The translations under genes were made by a program, and so were the position numbers. Positions 43,745-51,416 of a DNA stretch of 64,000 bases are shown in pieces. Source of the DNA: Pseudoruegeria sp. HB172150 (GTDB lineage Bacteria; Pseudomonadota; Alphaproteobacteria; Rhodobacterales; Rhodobacteraceae). The DNA lies in the NCBI RefSeq assembly GCF_013184805.1, contig NZ_JAATNG010000002.1, positions 534,637-598,636 on the forward strand. The letters are read 5' to 3'. The notes beneath the pieces are model-generated. The model was not told the DNA's origin. It saw only the letters and a list, made by a program, of their open reading frames with translations, and did no database searches. Position 1 is the stretch's first letter. Each line of letters starts with the position of its first letter.

Positions 43745-44839
43745 TCACTTCAACTCCGACAGCGTTACCGCCCGGTCCTCGCGCGCCGACATTTCGGCGG
43801 CCTCGCCGGTCAGCACCGACCAGAGCCCGTCTTCCAGCGTGACGGCGGGCGTGCCCTTGCCGGAGCGCACCATCTCGAAAAACCCGCGGTGCTGAAAGAA
43901 GGTGGAGCCGTGATGGTCGCCGGCCTTCAGCAGCGTGTCGTCTACATGCACGGTTTCGACTGTCTCGCGTAGCGACGCGCGGTCGGCGACGGCGTATTCG
44001 GCCTCGCGCTCGATCCCGTCGGGCTCGAACCGGCCGGGACGGGGCACGCGGGTTTCCAAACGGGCGCGGTTGCCGGTCACGGTGATGATCTCCTGCCAGG
44101 TCGCCGCCTCAGCGAACATGCAGAGGTCCATCATGCCGCGTGTCCCGTTCTCGAAGTCGACGATGACATAGCCGTTGTCGATGATGTCGGGCTGTTTGCC
44201 GCCATACCTTTCGTCGGCATGGTTCACGTTCATCGCCGCCGAGGCGTAGACCCGCACCGGGTCGCTACGGGTGATCAGCCGCATCAGGTCCCAGAAATGG
44301 CAGCATTTCTCGACCATGGTGCCACCCGTCCGCGCGTTGAAGCGGTTCCAGTCGCCGACTTTGTCGAGGAACGGGTAGCGATGCTCGCGGATCGAGACCA
44401 TGTGCAGCTTGCCAGCGCGCCCCGCCTCGAGATCGGCCAGCAGGCGTTGTGACGAGGGCATGTAGCGGTATTCCATCGCGACCCAGACAGGCGCGCATCC
44501 ATGTGCCTTCGCGACAAGATCACGGCAGTCCCGACTGGTGGTGCAGAGCGGCTTCTCGCATAGGATCGGTTTGCCTGTGGCCAGCGCGTCGGTCATCATT
44601 GCGTGGTGCAGGTCGTTCGGCCCGACGATCATGTAGGCGTCGCAGAGGTCCGCAGACAGCATCTCCTTATAGTCCGAAAATGCTTTCGCTGCGGGTCCCG
44701 CCAGCGCGGTGGAGGCGGTGCGCGTGCCCTCGTCGGGATCGGCGAGAGCCGTGACCTCTGCCCCCTCGATCAGGGCGAGGTTGCGCAGGTGTTCCTGCCC
44801 CATCATTCCGGCCCCGATCAGGCCATAGCGTACGGTCAT
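43745..44839 (-). CDS. Gfo/Idh/MocA-family protein, candidate NAD-dependent sulfoquinovosidase
   Basis: A protein of about 364 residues. The N-terminal Rossmann fold has GLIGAGMMGQEHLRNLAL and the lysine motif ILCEKPLCT near 95; GGTMVEKCCHFWDLMRLI near 180 carries the His region of the C-terminal domain. Most relatives are sugar dehydrogenases. A recently described glycosidase family (GH188) has this fold and hydrolyses sulfoquinovosides through an NAD-dependent oxidation. The sulfofructose-kinase-like and sulfolactate genes of the same operon make that role, or a sulfosugar dehydrogenase, the leading guesses. No signal peptide, so it would act on imported substrate. The start at 44839 lies two bases past the isomerase stop. 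Confidence 0.65.
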   Translation of the reverse strand: MTVRYGLIGAGMMGQEHLRNLALIEGAEVTALADPDEGTRTASTALAGPAAKAFSDYKEMLSADLCDAYMIVGPNDLHHAMMTDALATGKPILCEKPLCTTSRDCRDLVAKAHGCAPVWVAMEYRYMPSSQRLLADLEAGRAGKLHMVSIREHRYPFLDKVGDWNRFNARTGGTMVEKCCHFWDLMRLITRSDPVRVYASAAMNVNHADERYGGKQPDIIDNGYVIVDFENGTRGMMDLCMFAEAATWQEIITVTGNRARLETRVPRPGRFEPDGIEREAEYAVADRASLRETVETVHVDDTLLKAGDHHGSTFFQHRGFFEMVRSGKGTPAVTLEDGLWSVLTGEAAEMSAREDRAVTLSELK

Positions 44840-44841
44840 TC

Positions 44842-46224
44842 TCAGATCTCCAGAACGGGCAGGTCCAGCGCCGCCGCGATGCTTCGCAGCAGCGGCCGGT
44901 GCTCGCCATAGGTCAGGGCCATGTGGTGTTCGAGCCCGCTGTCGATGATGTCGGTCAGGACCTCGCCGGCGGGGCGGTCGAACCGCATCACGCCGGAGGT
45001 CCCGGTGAACGCCATCGGTCGGTCGAGCATCTCTGCACCGGAAAGCACCATCTTCGGCGCGCCGAAGCTTTGCGAAACACGCATCAGGGTAATCCGGCCG
45101 GGTTTCAGCGGGAACTCGTAGAGCAGCGGCATCTTGCGGTTGGAATGAACCGTGGCCCGGGGAGGATGTGACGCCGCCGCCATCGACAGGGGCGCCTGGC
45201 CGCAGTGCCAGACCACGCCACTGTCGTCCGTTGCGTCCATGTCGACGAGGTCGGTCAGAAAGACCGGCTGACCGGACGCTTCGGACAGGATCATCTGGGT
45301 CAGGGCGCCGTAGACATCGGCCTCGCACGCGCAGGGAACGCGCGCCTCACCCTCGATGGCGACGGGGCCGCAGATGGCGCCGCCGTATTCGGTGAAGGTT
45401 TCCGGCCAGCAGCGGATGGCGAAGGCGTGGTACCTTCCGTCGCGCCGCAGCTTGTCGAGCCCGAGCTTGAGGCGGAGCGAACGGTCCAGTTTGTCCTGAT
45501 CCTGCGTATCGAGGTCGGTGATCTGCCCCGCCACTTCGGCACGGAGCGCGGCGACGGGTGCGGCATTGGTTGCGCGGGCCAGCGCGAAAAGCTGGTCGAG
45601 TTCCAGCGCGTCCACCTCTATCCCCGCCAGCGCACGCAGCGCTTTGGGGTCGTAGGCGCAGGTGTCGAAGCCGTCGGGATGCGCGCCGATCCGTCCGATG
45701 CGGCGCCCGGCGATGCGGCCGACGATGGCCTCGGCTTCTTCGGTTGGATGGCCTCCCTTTGCCGCGGTCAGTTGGCCGGCGCGGCGCCGTCCGGCCAGCA
45801 TATCGTCGATGTCGGACGCCGCGACGGTTTCGGGATCGGCGTAGAGCCAGGAGAAGTTCCGCCCGTTCCGGCCCAGCGCGTGGCTGGCGAGGTTTAGGCC
45901 GCAGAACGAGTTCAGCCGCAACCGCCCGCCATGCCGCGGTTCCGGCACCGCCCAGATCGACAGCGGGACCGGCAGCGCATTGGCGGCGGCAACGGTCATC
46001 GAGGCGTCGGTGAAGGTGACCTGCAGGATCAGCAGCTGGTCGATGGCCTCGCCCTTCAGCGTGTCGATGGCGGCGGTCGTCGCGTCGCCGTCGAAGAGCA
46101 GGTCGCGCGGGCCGACGGTTTCGAAGCCCGACGCGTCCAGCGACTTCAGCATCAAGGAGAGCTTTACCTCGGCAAAGGCGACGTCAAAGGTCGCGCGGCC
46201 GAGTGGAAGGAGTCCGATCCTCAT
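44842..46224 (-). CDS. fucose/arabinose-isomerase-like protein, candidate sulfoquinovose isomerase
   Basis: A 460-residue protein of the L-fucose/L-arabinose isomerase superfamily. The C-terminal half has FTEYGGAICGPVAIEGEARV, the typical ACEADVYGALTQMIL segment that holds acidic metal ligands, and VWHCGQAPLSMA with a His near residue 345. These enzymes interconvert aldoses and ketoses with a divalent metal. In the sulfo-transaldolase and some EMP-like sulfosugar pathways the sulfoquinovose-to-sulfofructose isomerase belongs to this superfamily, in place of YihS. Its position between kinase/aldolase and Gfo/Idh/MocA genes supports that. Substrate not shown. Confidence 0.7.
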   Translation of the reverse strand: MRIGLLPLGRATFDVAFAEVKLSLMLKSLDASGFETVGPRDLLFDGDATTAAIDTLKGEAIDQLLILQVTFTDASMTVAAANALPVPLSIWAVPEPRHGGRLRLNSFCGLNLASHALGRNGRNFSWLYADPETVAASDIDDMLAGRRRAGQLTAAKGGHPTEEAEAIVGRIAGRRIGRIGAHPDGFDTCAYDPKALRALAGIEVDALELDQLFALARATNAAPVAALRAEVAGQITDLDTQDQDKLDRSLRLKLGLDKLRRDGRYHAFAIRCWPETFTEYGGAICGPVAIEGEARVPCACEADVYGALTQMILSEASGQPVFLTDLVDMDATDDSGVVWHCGQAPLSMAAASHPPRATVHSNRKMPLLYEFPLKPGRITLMRVSQSFGAPKMVLSGAEMLDRPMAFTGTSGVMRFDRPAGEVLTDIIDSGLEHHMALTYGEHRPLLRSIAAALDLPVLEI

Positions 46225-46233
46225 CGCGGCCCC

Positions 46234-47259
46234 CTAGATTTCAGCATAGGCGTGGCGGAAGCTGGCGTCGGTAGGCCTAAACCCGGCGCCGCCCACGCCA
46301 TAGGCCGGGTGATCGCGCCAGGACAACGCCTCGGAATCGGCGAGGGCCGAGATCTCGCCCAGATAGGCCGCCGATCCGCCGCGCAGGTCGCGTTCGATGG
46401 CCGCCCAGTCCGGGTATTGGTTGAAGGCGTCGAGCCAGATGGCGCGGCCCGCGAGGAAGCCCGAAGCCCCGGCCCGGAAGGCGTGTTCCAGCACGGAGCG
46501 GAATTCGACCTTGCCGGCACCCGCCGACAGCATCACCCAGGGACGCCCGGCCAGACGCCCCATCTCGTCGAACAGGGCCTGCACGGCTGGCGAGCCATCC
46601 GCCGCCGCGGCGGGGACCGGGCTTTCCAGCTTGAACAGGTCGACGCCGTATTCCGGCTTGGCGAATTCCGCGACCGACGCGAGCACGTCGTCGGCGCGTT
46701 TGGTATTCATCTCGACGTATTCCTTGGTCTGCTCGGTGTCCTTGGCGAGCGGATAGACCAGCAATTCCAGCAGGAAGGGGATGTCGTATCGTTCGCAGGC
46801 CTCGCCGATGCGGCGGACATAGGCCTGCTGCGCCGCGACGACCTCTGCCCCGGCATCCGGGCGGTACCAGGCCAGCACCTTGACCGCGTCGCCGCCCATC
46901 CGCTTGATCTTGGCGACGGACCAGTCGTCGATGTTGAGCGACATACGGCCGTTGTCGGTGTCCTGGAAGACGGAATCTTCAAGCGTCACGATCAGGCCCT
47001 TGGCTGGCGACAACGCGTCGATGCCGTGGGGGATGGCGTAATGGGGGTCGAGCAGCATGGCGGTGCTCTGATCCTGCAGGGTCTCGACCAGCAGGCGCTT
47101 GAAGCGGGCGACCTCTTCCCACGGGGCGGTTTCGACGCCCAGCTTCTTGGCGATCGGCCCCTTGATCGGCGGTCGCTGATCGACCGCCGTCATCTTGAAG
47201 ATGCCGCGCGCGTCCGCCATGCGCCTGAGACCCCAGAGTTTACCGGCCGTTAGTTGCAT
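46234..47259 (-). CDS. class I (LacD/YihT-type) aldolase, candidate sulfofructose-1-phosphate aldolase
   Basis: A 341-residue TIM-barrel aldolase. FKMTAVDQRPPIKGPIAK at 21-38 is the family start. The Schiff-base lysine should be Lys210 in VDLFKLESPVP, and SAGAGKVEF near 245 and GFLAGRAIW near 267 form the phosphate-binding end. LacD (tagatose bisphosphate) and YihT (sulfofructose phosphate, about 292 residues) are the relatives. With the YihV-like kinase it would give dihydroxyacetone phosphate and sulfolactaldehyde. It is longer than YihT by about 50 residues. Its start lies inside the end of the kinase gene (20-base overlap). Confidence 0.75.
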   Translation of the reverse strand: MQLTAGKLWGLRRMADARGIFKMTAVDQRPPIKGPIAKKLGVETAPWEEVARFKRLLVETLQDQSTAMLLDPHYAIPHGIDALSPAKGLIVTLEDSVFQDTDNGRMSLNIDDWSVAKIKRMGGDAVKVLAWYRPDAGAEVVAAQQAYVRRIGEACERYDIPFLLELLVYPLAKDTEQTKEYVEMNTKRADDVLASVAEFAKPEYGVDLFKLESPVPAAAADGSPAVQALFDEMGRLAGRPWVMLSAGAGKVEFRSVLEHAFRAGASGFLAGRAIWLDAFNQYPDWAAIERDLRGGSAAYLGEISALADSEALSWRDHPAYGVGGAGFRPTDASFRHAYAEI

Positions 47260-48142
47260 CTTCTCTCTCCCTCAGAAAAGTCTCAACTTCGCTTCGCGCG
47301 GGTGTACCGGCGCGGCCGCCCCGGCGCGTGCACTTGATGGCCGCGGCGGCGTTGGCGAACCGGACCGCTTGTGCTTCCGTCGCGCCCTCGGCCAGCCGTA
47401 GGGCGAAAGCACCATGCCAGACATCGCCTGCGCCAAGCGTATCGACGGTGTCGACAGGATAGGCCGGCAGGTGGCCGGTTCCGGCGGGGCCGGTGAAGCG
47501 GACGCCATCGGCGCCGTCGGTGACGCAGGCCCAGCCGCCGTGGGTCAACTGGTAGCGTTGCAGCGCTTCTCGCAGTGGCAGGTCCGGATAGAGCGAGCGC
47601 AGGCCCTGAGCGGAAAAGGTGACGTGACTCGCCGCCGCGATGTCATCGGGATCAAGCGGCGCCTCGGCATCGACAATGCCGGGGATACTGGCGGTCTGCG
47701 CCAGTTGCAGGGAGCGTCGCGTTCCGGCAGGCCAGCGGGTGTCGGTCAGAACCGCGCCGGTGTCTACGGGCAGGGTGAGCCAGTCGGCGGACTTGGCAAG
47801 GCTGGAGCCGCGGAAGTTCACGATCTGCCGCTCGCCTTTGGAATCGACAAGGATCGAGGAGAAAGAAGAGCGCCCGCATGCCGCTCGGTTCAGGCCGGAC
47901 GTGTCCAGCCCCTCGGCCTGAAGTTCCGCCGCAATCAGGTCGCCGACCGCATCGCTACCCAGCCGCGCGGACAGATGCGCATGACCACCGAGACGTGAGA
48001 TCGCGACCGCCGCGTTGGCGCCGCAGCCGCCGCCGACGGCGACAGCATCCTCGGCGCGGTATTTCTCGGCGGCATCGGGAAAGGCATCGACGAACAGGAC
48101 GAAATCCATGACCGCGACGCCAAAGACGAGTACCCCGGTCAT
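47240..48142 (-). CDS. PfkB kinase, probable sulfofructose kinase (YihV-like)
   Basis: A 300-residue PfkB kinase that closely follows E. coli YihV as I remember it: VMDFVLFVDAFPDAAEKY, AVGGGCGANAAVAISRLG, SSILVDSKGERQIVNF, TDTRWPAG, VDTLGAGDVWHGA (catalytic Asp) and the C-terminal KCTRRGGRAGTP. Lys27, Asn109 and Arg136 fall where YihV has the Lys27, Asn109 and Arg138 that I recall contacting the sulfonate. Family function: phosphorylates 6-deoxy-6-sulfofructose at C1. It is the first gene of the seven-gene operon, with a regulator-type palindrome about 150 bases upstream. This is the strongest evidence that the cluster handles a sulfosugar. Confidence 0.85.
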   Translation of the reverse strand: MTGVLVFGVAVMDFVLFVDAFPDAAEKYRAEDAVAVGGGCGANAAVAISRLGGHAHLSARLGSDAVGDLIAAELQAEGLDTSGLNRAACGRSSFSSILVDSKGERQIVNFRGSSLAKSADWLTLPVDTGAVLTDTRWPAGTRRSLQLAQTASIPGIVDAEAPLDPDDIAAASHVTFSAQGLRSLYPDLPLREALQRYQLTHGGWACVTDGADGVRFTGPAGTGHLPAYPVDTVDTLGAGDVWHGAFALRLAEGATEAQAVRFANAAAAIKCTRRGGRAGTPARSEVETFLREREDATNGR

Positions 48143-48293
48143 TGCAGTGCGACCGCCGGACCGCGCCTGGTCCCACGGCTCCTACTGTCAGCAGGCTTAA
48201 TGCGAATCATCTTGTGCCAAGCTTCTCCTCCCAGGGGATAGTCCGTCAGTTCGGGCCGCTTTCCAACCAGCATGGCGCGAAAAAAATTCGTAA

Positions 48294-48318
48294 TTTTCGA
48301 TATTTCTTGGAAACGAAA
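48294..48318. promoter_or_regulatory. candidate DeoR operator before the sulfosugar operon
   Basis: TTTTCGATATTT, five bases, then AAACGAAA: an inverted TTCG/CGAA pair with 14 bases between. The same pattern with identical spacing occurs at 49127-49151 before the DeoR gene. It lies in the spacer between the DeoR stop and the kinase start. Confidence 0.6.
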
Positions 48319-48347
48319 TCGCGTGAAAAGGTGGGAATTTCTGGGTC

Positions 48348-49112
48348 TCAGGCCTCGAGAACGCGGACATTGCTGGTACGGCAGAGCTGGCGCAGCGGCT
48401 CGGGGCAACTGCGGTCGGTGACCAGGAGGCCGACCTCGCCGATATTGGCGATACAGACCGGCGCGGCGCGGCCGAATTTCGAGCTGTCGGCGGCAAGGAT
48501 CACCTGCCGGGCGTGGCGGATGATCGCGCGAACGACCGACACCTCGGACAGGTCGTAATCCAGCAGAGCGCCGTCGTGGCCAATGGCGGCGGTGCCGATC
48601 ACCGCGACGTCGAAGCGGAATTGCGAGATGAACTCGGCAGCGGAGTGGCCGACGATGGACCCGTCCGATGCGCGGACTCGACCGCCGGGCACGATTACCT
48701 CCAAACCACTGAAATTCCTGATTTCGTCGGCGACGTGCACGCTGTCCGTTACCACCCGCAGCCCGGAATGCTGGCGCAGTTCCGCCGCGGCGGCGGCGGT
48801 CGTGGTGCCGGAATTGATCGCGACGGAAGCAGAGTTGGGTATCTGCCGCGCGACCATCGCGCCGATGCGTGCCTTCTGCGCCGCGGAGACGTTCCTGCGG
48901 GCGTCGAAGCTGGTATATTCGTTCCCGGCCAGAAGCGTGGCGCCGCCGTGGTAGCGGACGATCTTGTTCTCCTGCTCGAGGGCGCTGAGATCCTTGCGGA
49001 TCGTCTGCGGCGTCATGCGCAGGACGGTGGCAATCTCCTCGACTGAGGCGCGGCCGCGCTTGGTCAGAAGGCCGAGGATGGCCGAGCGTCTGGACTGTGG
49101 TCTTTCGTGCAT
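48348..49112 (-). CDS. DeoR-family transcriptional regulator
   Basis: A 254-residue DeoR repressor. The N-terminal winged helix has GRASVEEIATVLRMTPQTIRKDL near 20-42 and the YHGGA turn at the domain end. The sugar-phosphate-binding C-terminal domain has INSGTTTAAAAAEL, VVTDS and VILAADSSKFG. E. coli sulfoquinovose genes are controlled by a DeoR-type repressor (YihW/CsqR), which fits this location between the sulfosugar operon and the TRAP genes. Matching palindromes on both sides suggest it represses both and itself. Confidence 0.9.
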   Translation of the reverse strand: MHERPQSRRSAILGLLTKRGRASVEEIATVLRMTPQTIRKDLSALEQENKIVRYHGGATLLAGNEYTSFDARRNVSAAQKARIGAMVARQIPNSASVAINSGTTTAAAAAELRQHSGLRVVTDSVHVADEIRNFSGLEVIVPGGRVRASDGSIVGHSAAEFISQFRFDVAVIGTAAIGHDGALLDYDLSEVSVVRAIIRHARQVILAADSSKFGRAAPVCIANIGEVGLLVTDRSCPEPLRQLCRTSNVRVLEA

Positions 49113-49126
49113 CGAGGCACCATTCC

Positions 49127-49151
49127 TTTTCGAATTTTATCAAAAACGAAT
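49127..49151. promoter_or_regulatory. candidate DeoR operator before deoR and the TRAP operon
   Basis: TTTTCGAATTTT, five bases, then AAAACGAAT: TTCG and CGAA with 14 bases between, the same layout as the copy at 48294-48318. It starts 15 bases upstream of the DeoR start codon and about 150 bases before the TRAP genes on the other strand. Confidence 0.6.
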
Positions 49152-49304
49152 AATCCGAACGGGTGTTTTCGGCAAAAGGAAATCCGTTGACTGCCGCTTA
49201 GGCCGGGATCGGCCGGAACGGCGTATATATACCTGTTGCGCGGTCTAGGCGCATGCCTCAGGATCGGTCCAAGGACGCGGAAAAATCCGCGCGAGGGAGG
49301 TTCA

Positions 49305-49898
49305 ATTGCAGCTACGGAAACAGCGGCCGTGATCGCCGGTCTGGGGATCGTCATCACCGTTCTGTTGCGCGTGGGACGCTCGATAGCCTGGGTCCTGATC
49401 GGGCTGATGGTCGTCGTGATCCTGGTCCAGGTCTTCTTTCGCTACGTGCTCAACAACGCGCTGCCCTGGCCGGACGAGGCGGCGCGGTTCCTGATGCTGT
49501 GGATGACGGGGCTGATGGCACCCTCGGCCTACCGGTGGGGCGGGTTCGTCGCCATTGATATGTTCAAGGAACTGCTCGGAAGGCGCGCCGGCCTTGTCCT
49601 GAACCTGCTGCTGCTCGTCATAGCGCTGGCCGTCCTGATGGTCGCGCTTCAGCTTGGCATCAGGCACATCAAGTCGGGCTGGCTGTTCAACTCCGGCTCG
49701 CTGAAGGTGCCTCTCGACCTGGTGGGCGGCGAGCCGGTGCGGATGAAACTCGCCTGGATGTACATGTCGATCTATGTCGGCTTCATCCTGATGACGCTTG
49801 TCAATATCGAGATGATCCTGAAGCACCTGCACATGCTGTGGGATTCATCGGTGGATTATGGGCCGGTCCCGGATCAGATCGTGATGTCGGCGGAGTAA
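49305..49898 (+). CDS. TRAP transporter small membrane subunit (DctQ type)
   Basis: A small four-helix inner-membrane subunit of a TRAP transporter: WVLIGLMVVVILVQVFFRYV is the first helix, and NNALPWPDEAARFLMLWM is the DctQ signature. The start is uncertain. A strong GGGAGG at 49295-49300 fits an in-frame ATT at 49305; GTG at 49329 and TTG at 49236 are the standard-codon choices. I give 49305 for the ribosome site. It is followed by dctM after three bases. With DctM and DctP it should import the sulfosugar or a related sulfonate. Confidence 0.85.
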   Translation: MAATETAAVIAGLGIVITVLLRVGRSIAWVLIGLMVVVILVQVFFRYVLNNALPWPDEAARFLMLWMTGLMAPSAYRWGGFVAIDMFKELLGRRAGLVLNLLLLVIALAVLMVALQLGIRHIKSGWLFNSGSLKVPLDLVGGEPVRMKLAWMYMSIYVGFILMTLVNIEMILKHLHMLWDSSVDYGPVPDQIVMSAE

Positions 49899-49901
49899 GC
49901 G

Positions 49902-51377
49902 ATGCTGACCTGGTTCCTTCCGCTGTTTCTGGTCTTCATCCTTGTCGGGATGCCGATCTTTTTCGCGATGCTGGCGGCGCCCGGCATCATGCTGTGGGTG
50001 ACCGATTCCACCCGCGACTGGAACCTGCTGTACCGGAATGTCTACAACGGCATAGACAGCTTCCCGCTAATGGCGATCCCGTTCTTCATGCTTGCGGGCG
50101 AGATGATGAACCGCGGCGGCATCACCCATCGGCTGGTCGAGTTCAGCCAGGCGCTGATGGGCCATTTCCGCGGCGGGCTGGCGCAGGTGAACATCCTGTC
50201 CTCGATCCTGTTCGCCGGACTGTCCGGGTCGGCCGTGGCCGATACCTCAGCCCTGGGGTCTATGCTGATCCCGGCGATGGAGCGCGAGGGGTATACCCGC
50301 CGCTTCGCCGCGGCGGTGACGGCGGCCTCGTCGGTGATCGGCCCGATCATTCCGCCGTCGGGCATCATGATCATCTATGCGTACGTGATGGGGGAATCCG
50401 TCGCGGCGCTGTTTCTCGGCGGAATCGTCCCCGGCATCCTTGTCGGCATCGGCCTTATGCTGTGCGTCCGCGTTCTGGCCGACCGCTACGAGCTTCCCCC
50501 AGCCAAGCGCGTGGTGCGGGAAAAGATCGAGATCGGGGCGGTCGAGTACTGGCTGAGCTTCGCGCTTGTGCGCCTGAACCTGGCCGGTCTGGTCTATCTG
50601 CTGTCGCCGGTGACGGAGGAAACCGCCACCTCGACAAGCTGGATGATCTTCTTTGCGGCGCTGGTGGTCATACACTTCATGGTCCTCAGCCTGCGCCGCC
50701 TTGCGAGCGAGGATTTCCGCAGGACCTGCAAACGCGCGGTTCTGCCGCTGCAGACGCCGGTGCTGATCCTGGGCGGCATCCTGGGCGGGGTGTTCACCCC
50801 GACAGAGGCCGCTGCCGTCGCCGCGGGCTATGCGCTGATCGTGTCGCTGTTCATCCTGCGCACGATGAAGCTGCGCGACCTGCCGAACGTGCTGACCCGG
50901 GCTGCGCTGACGTCTTCCGTCGTGTTGATGCTGGTCGGCGCGGCCATTGCGTTCAAGGTGGTCGTCGGGCTGTCGCACCTGCCGGAGACGATGGCCGAGT
51001 GGGTGCTTGGCCTTACCTCGAACCCGCTGATCCTGCTGTTCCTGATCAACGTGCTGCTGTTCGTGGTTGGCATGTTCCTGGACGCCGGGCCGGCGATCAT
51101 CATCCTGGGCCCGATCCTGGCGCCGATCTTCATCGACCTGGGCGTCCACCCCGTGCACTTCGCCATCATCATGAGCGTGAACCTGACCGTCGGACTGGCG
51201 ACGCCACCAATGGGGTTGATCCTGTTCGTGGCCTCATCGGTCTCTGGCGAGAGGGTCGAGACCATCGCCAAGGCGATCCTGCCATTCCTGCTGGTCGAGA
51301 TTCTGGTGATCTTCCTGATCACCTATGTCCCCGCAATTTCCATGACGGTTCCGACGTTCTTCGGTTTCGTCAAATAG
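49902..51377 (+). CDS. TRAP transporter large permease (DctM type)
   Basis: A 491-residue, 12-helix inner-membrane permease that uses a sodium gradient. Family marks: GMPIFFAMLAAPGIMLW at the N terminus, FAGLSGSAVADTSALGSMLIPAM near 105-127, and VNLTVGLATPPMGLILFV near 425. It is somewhat longer than the usual 425-430 residues because of a loop near 195-255 that contains extra hydrophobic sequence. It lies between the DctQ and DctP genes. Confidence 0.93.
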   Translation: MLTWFLPLFLVFILVGMPIFFAMLAAPGIMLWVTDSTRDWNLLYRNVYNGIDSFPLMAIPFFMLAGEMMNRGGITHRLVEFSQALMGHFRGGLAQVNILSSILFAGLSGSAVADTSALGSMLIPAMEREGYTRRFAAAVTAASSVIGPIIPPSGIMIIYAYVMGESVAALFLGGIVPGILVGIGLMLCVRVLADRYELPPAKRVVREKIEIGAVEYWLSFALVRLNLAGLVYLLSPVTEETATSTSWMIFFAALVVIHFMVLSLRRLASEDFRRTCKRAVLPLQTPVLILGGILGGVFTPTEAAAVAAGYALIVSLFILRTMKLRDLPNVLTRAALTSSVVLMLVGAAIAFKVVVGLSHLPETMAEWVLGLTSNPLILLFLINVLLFVVGMFLDAGPAIIILGPILAPIFIDLGVHPVHFAIIMSVNLTVGLATPPMGLILFVASSVSGERVETIAKAILPFLLVEILVIFLITYVPAISMTVPTFFGFVK

Positions 51378-51416
51378 AGATCCGCAAACCAGACCGAGAT
51401 TCAGAGGAGGGAGACA

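Noticed and set aside
44840..45328. N-terminal extension of the Gfo/Idh/MocA frame into the isomerase gene
   Set aside because: The extension is Arg/Pro-rich shadow sequence; the Rossmann fold begins right at the ATG at 44839.
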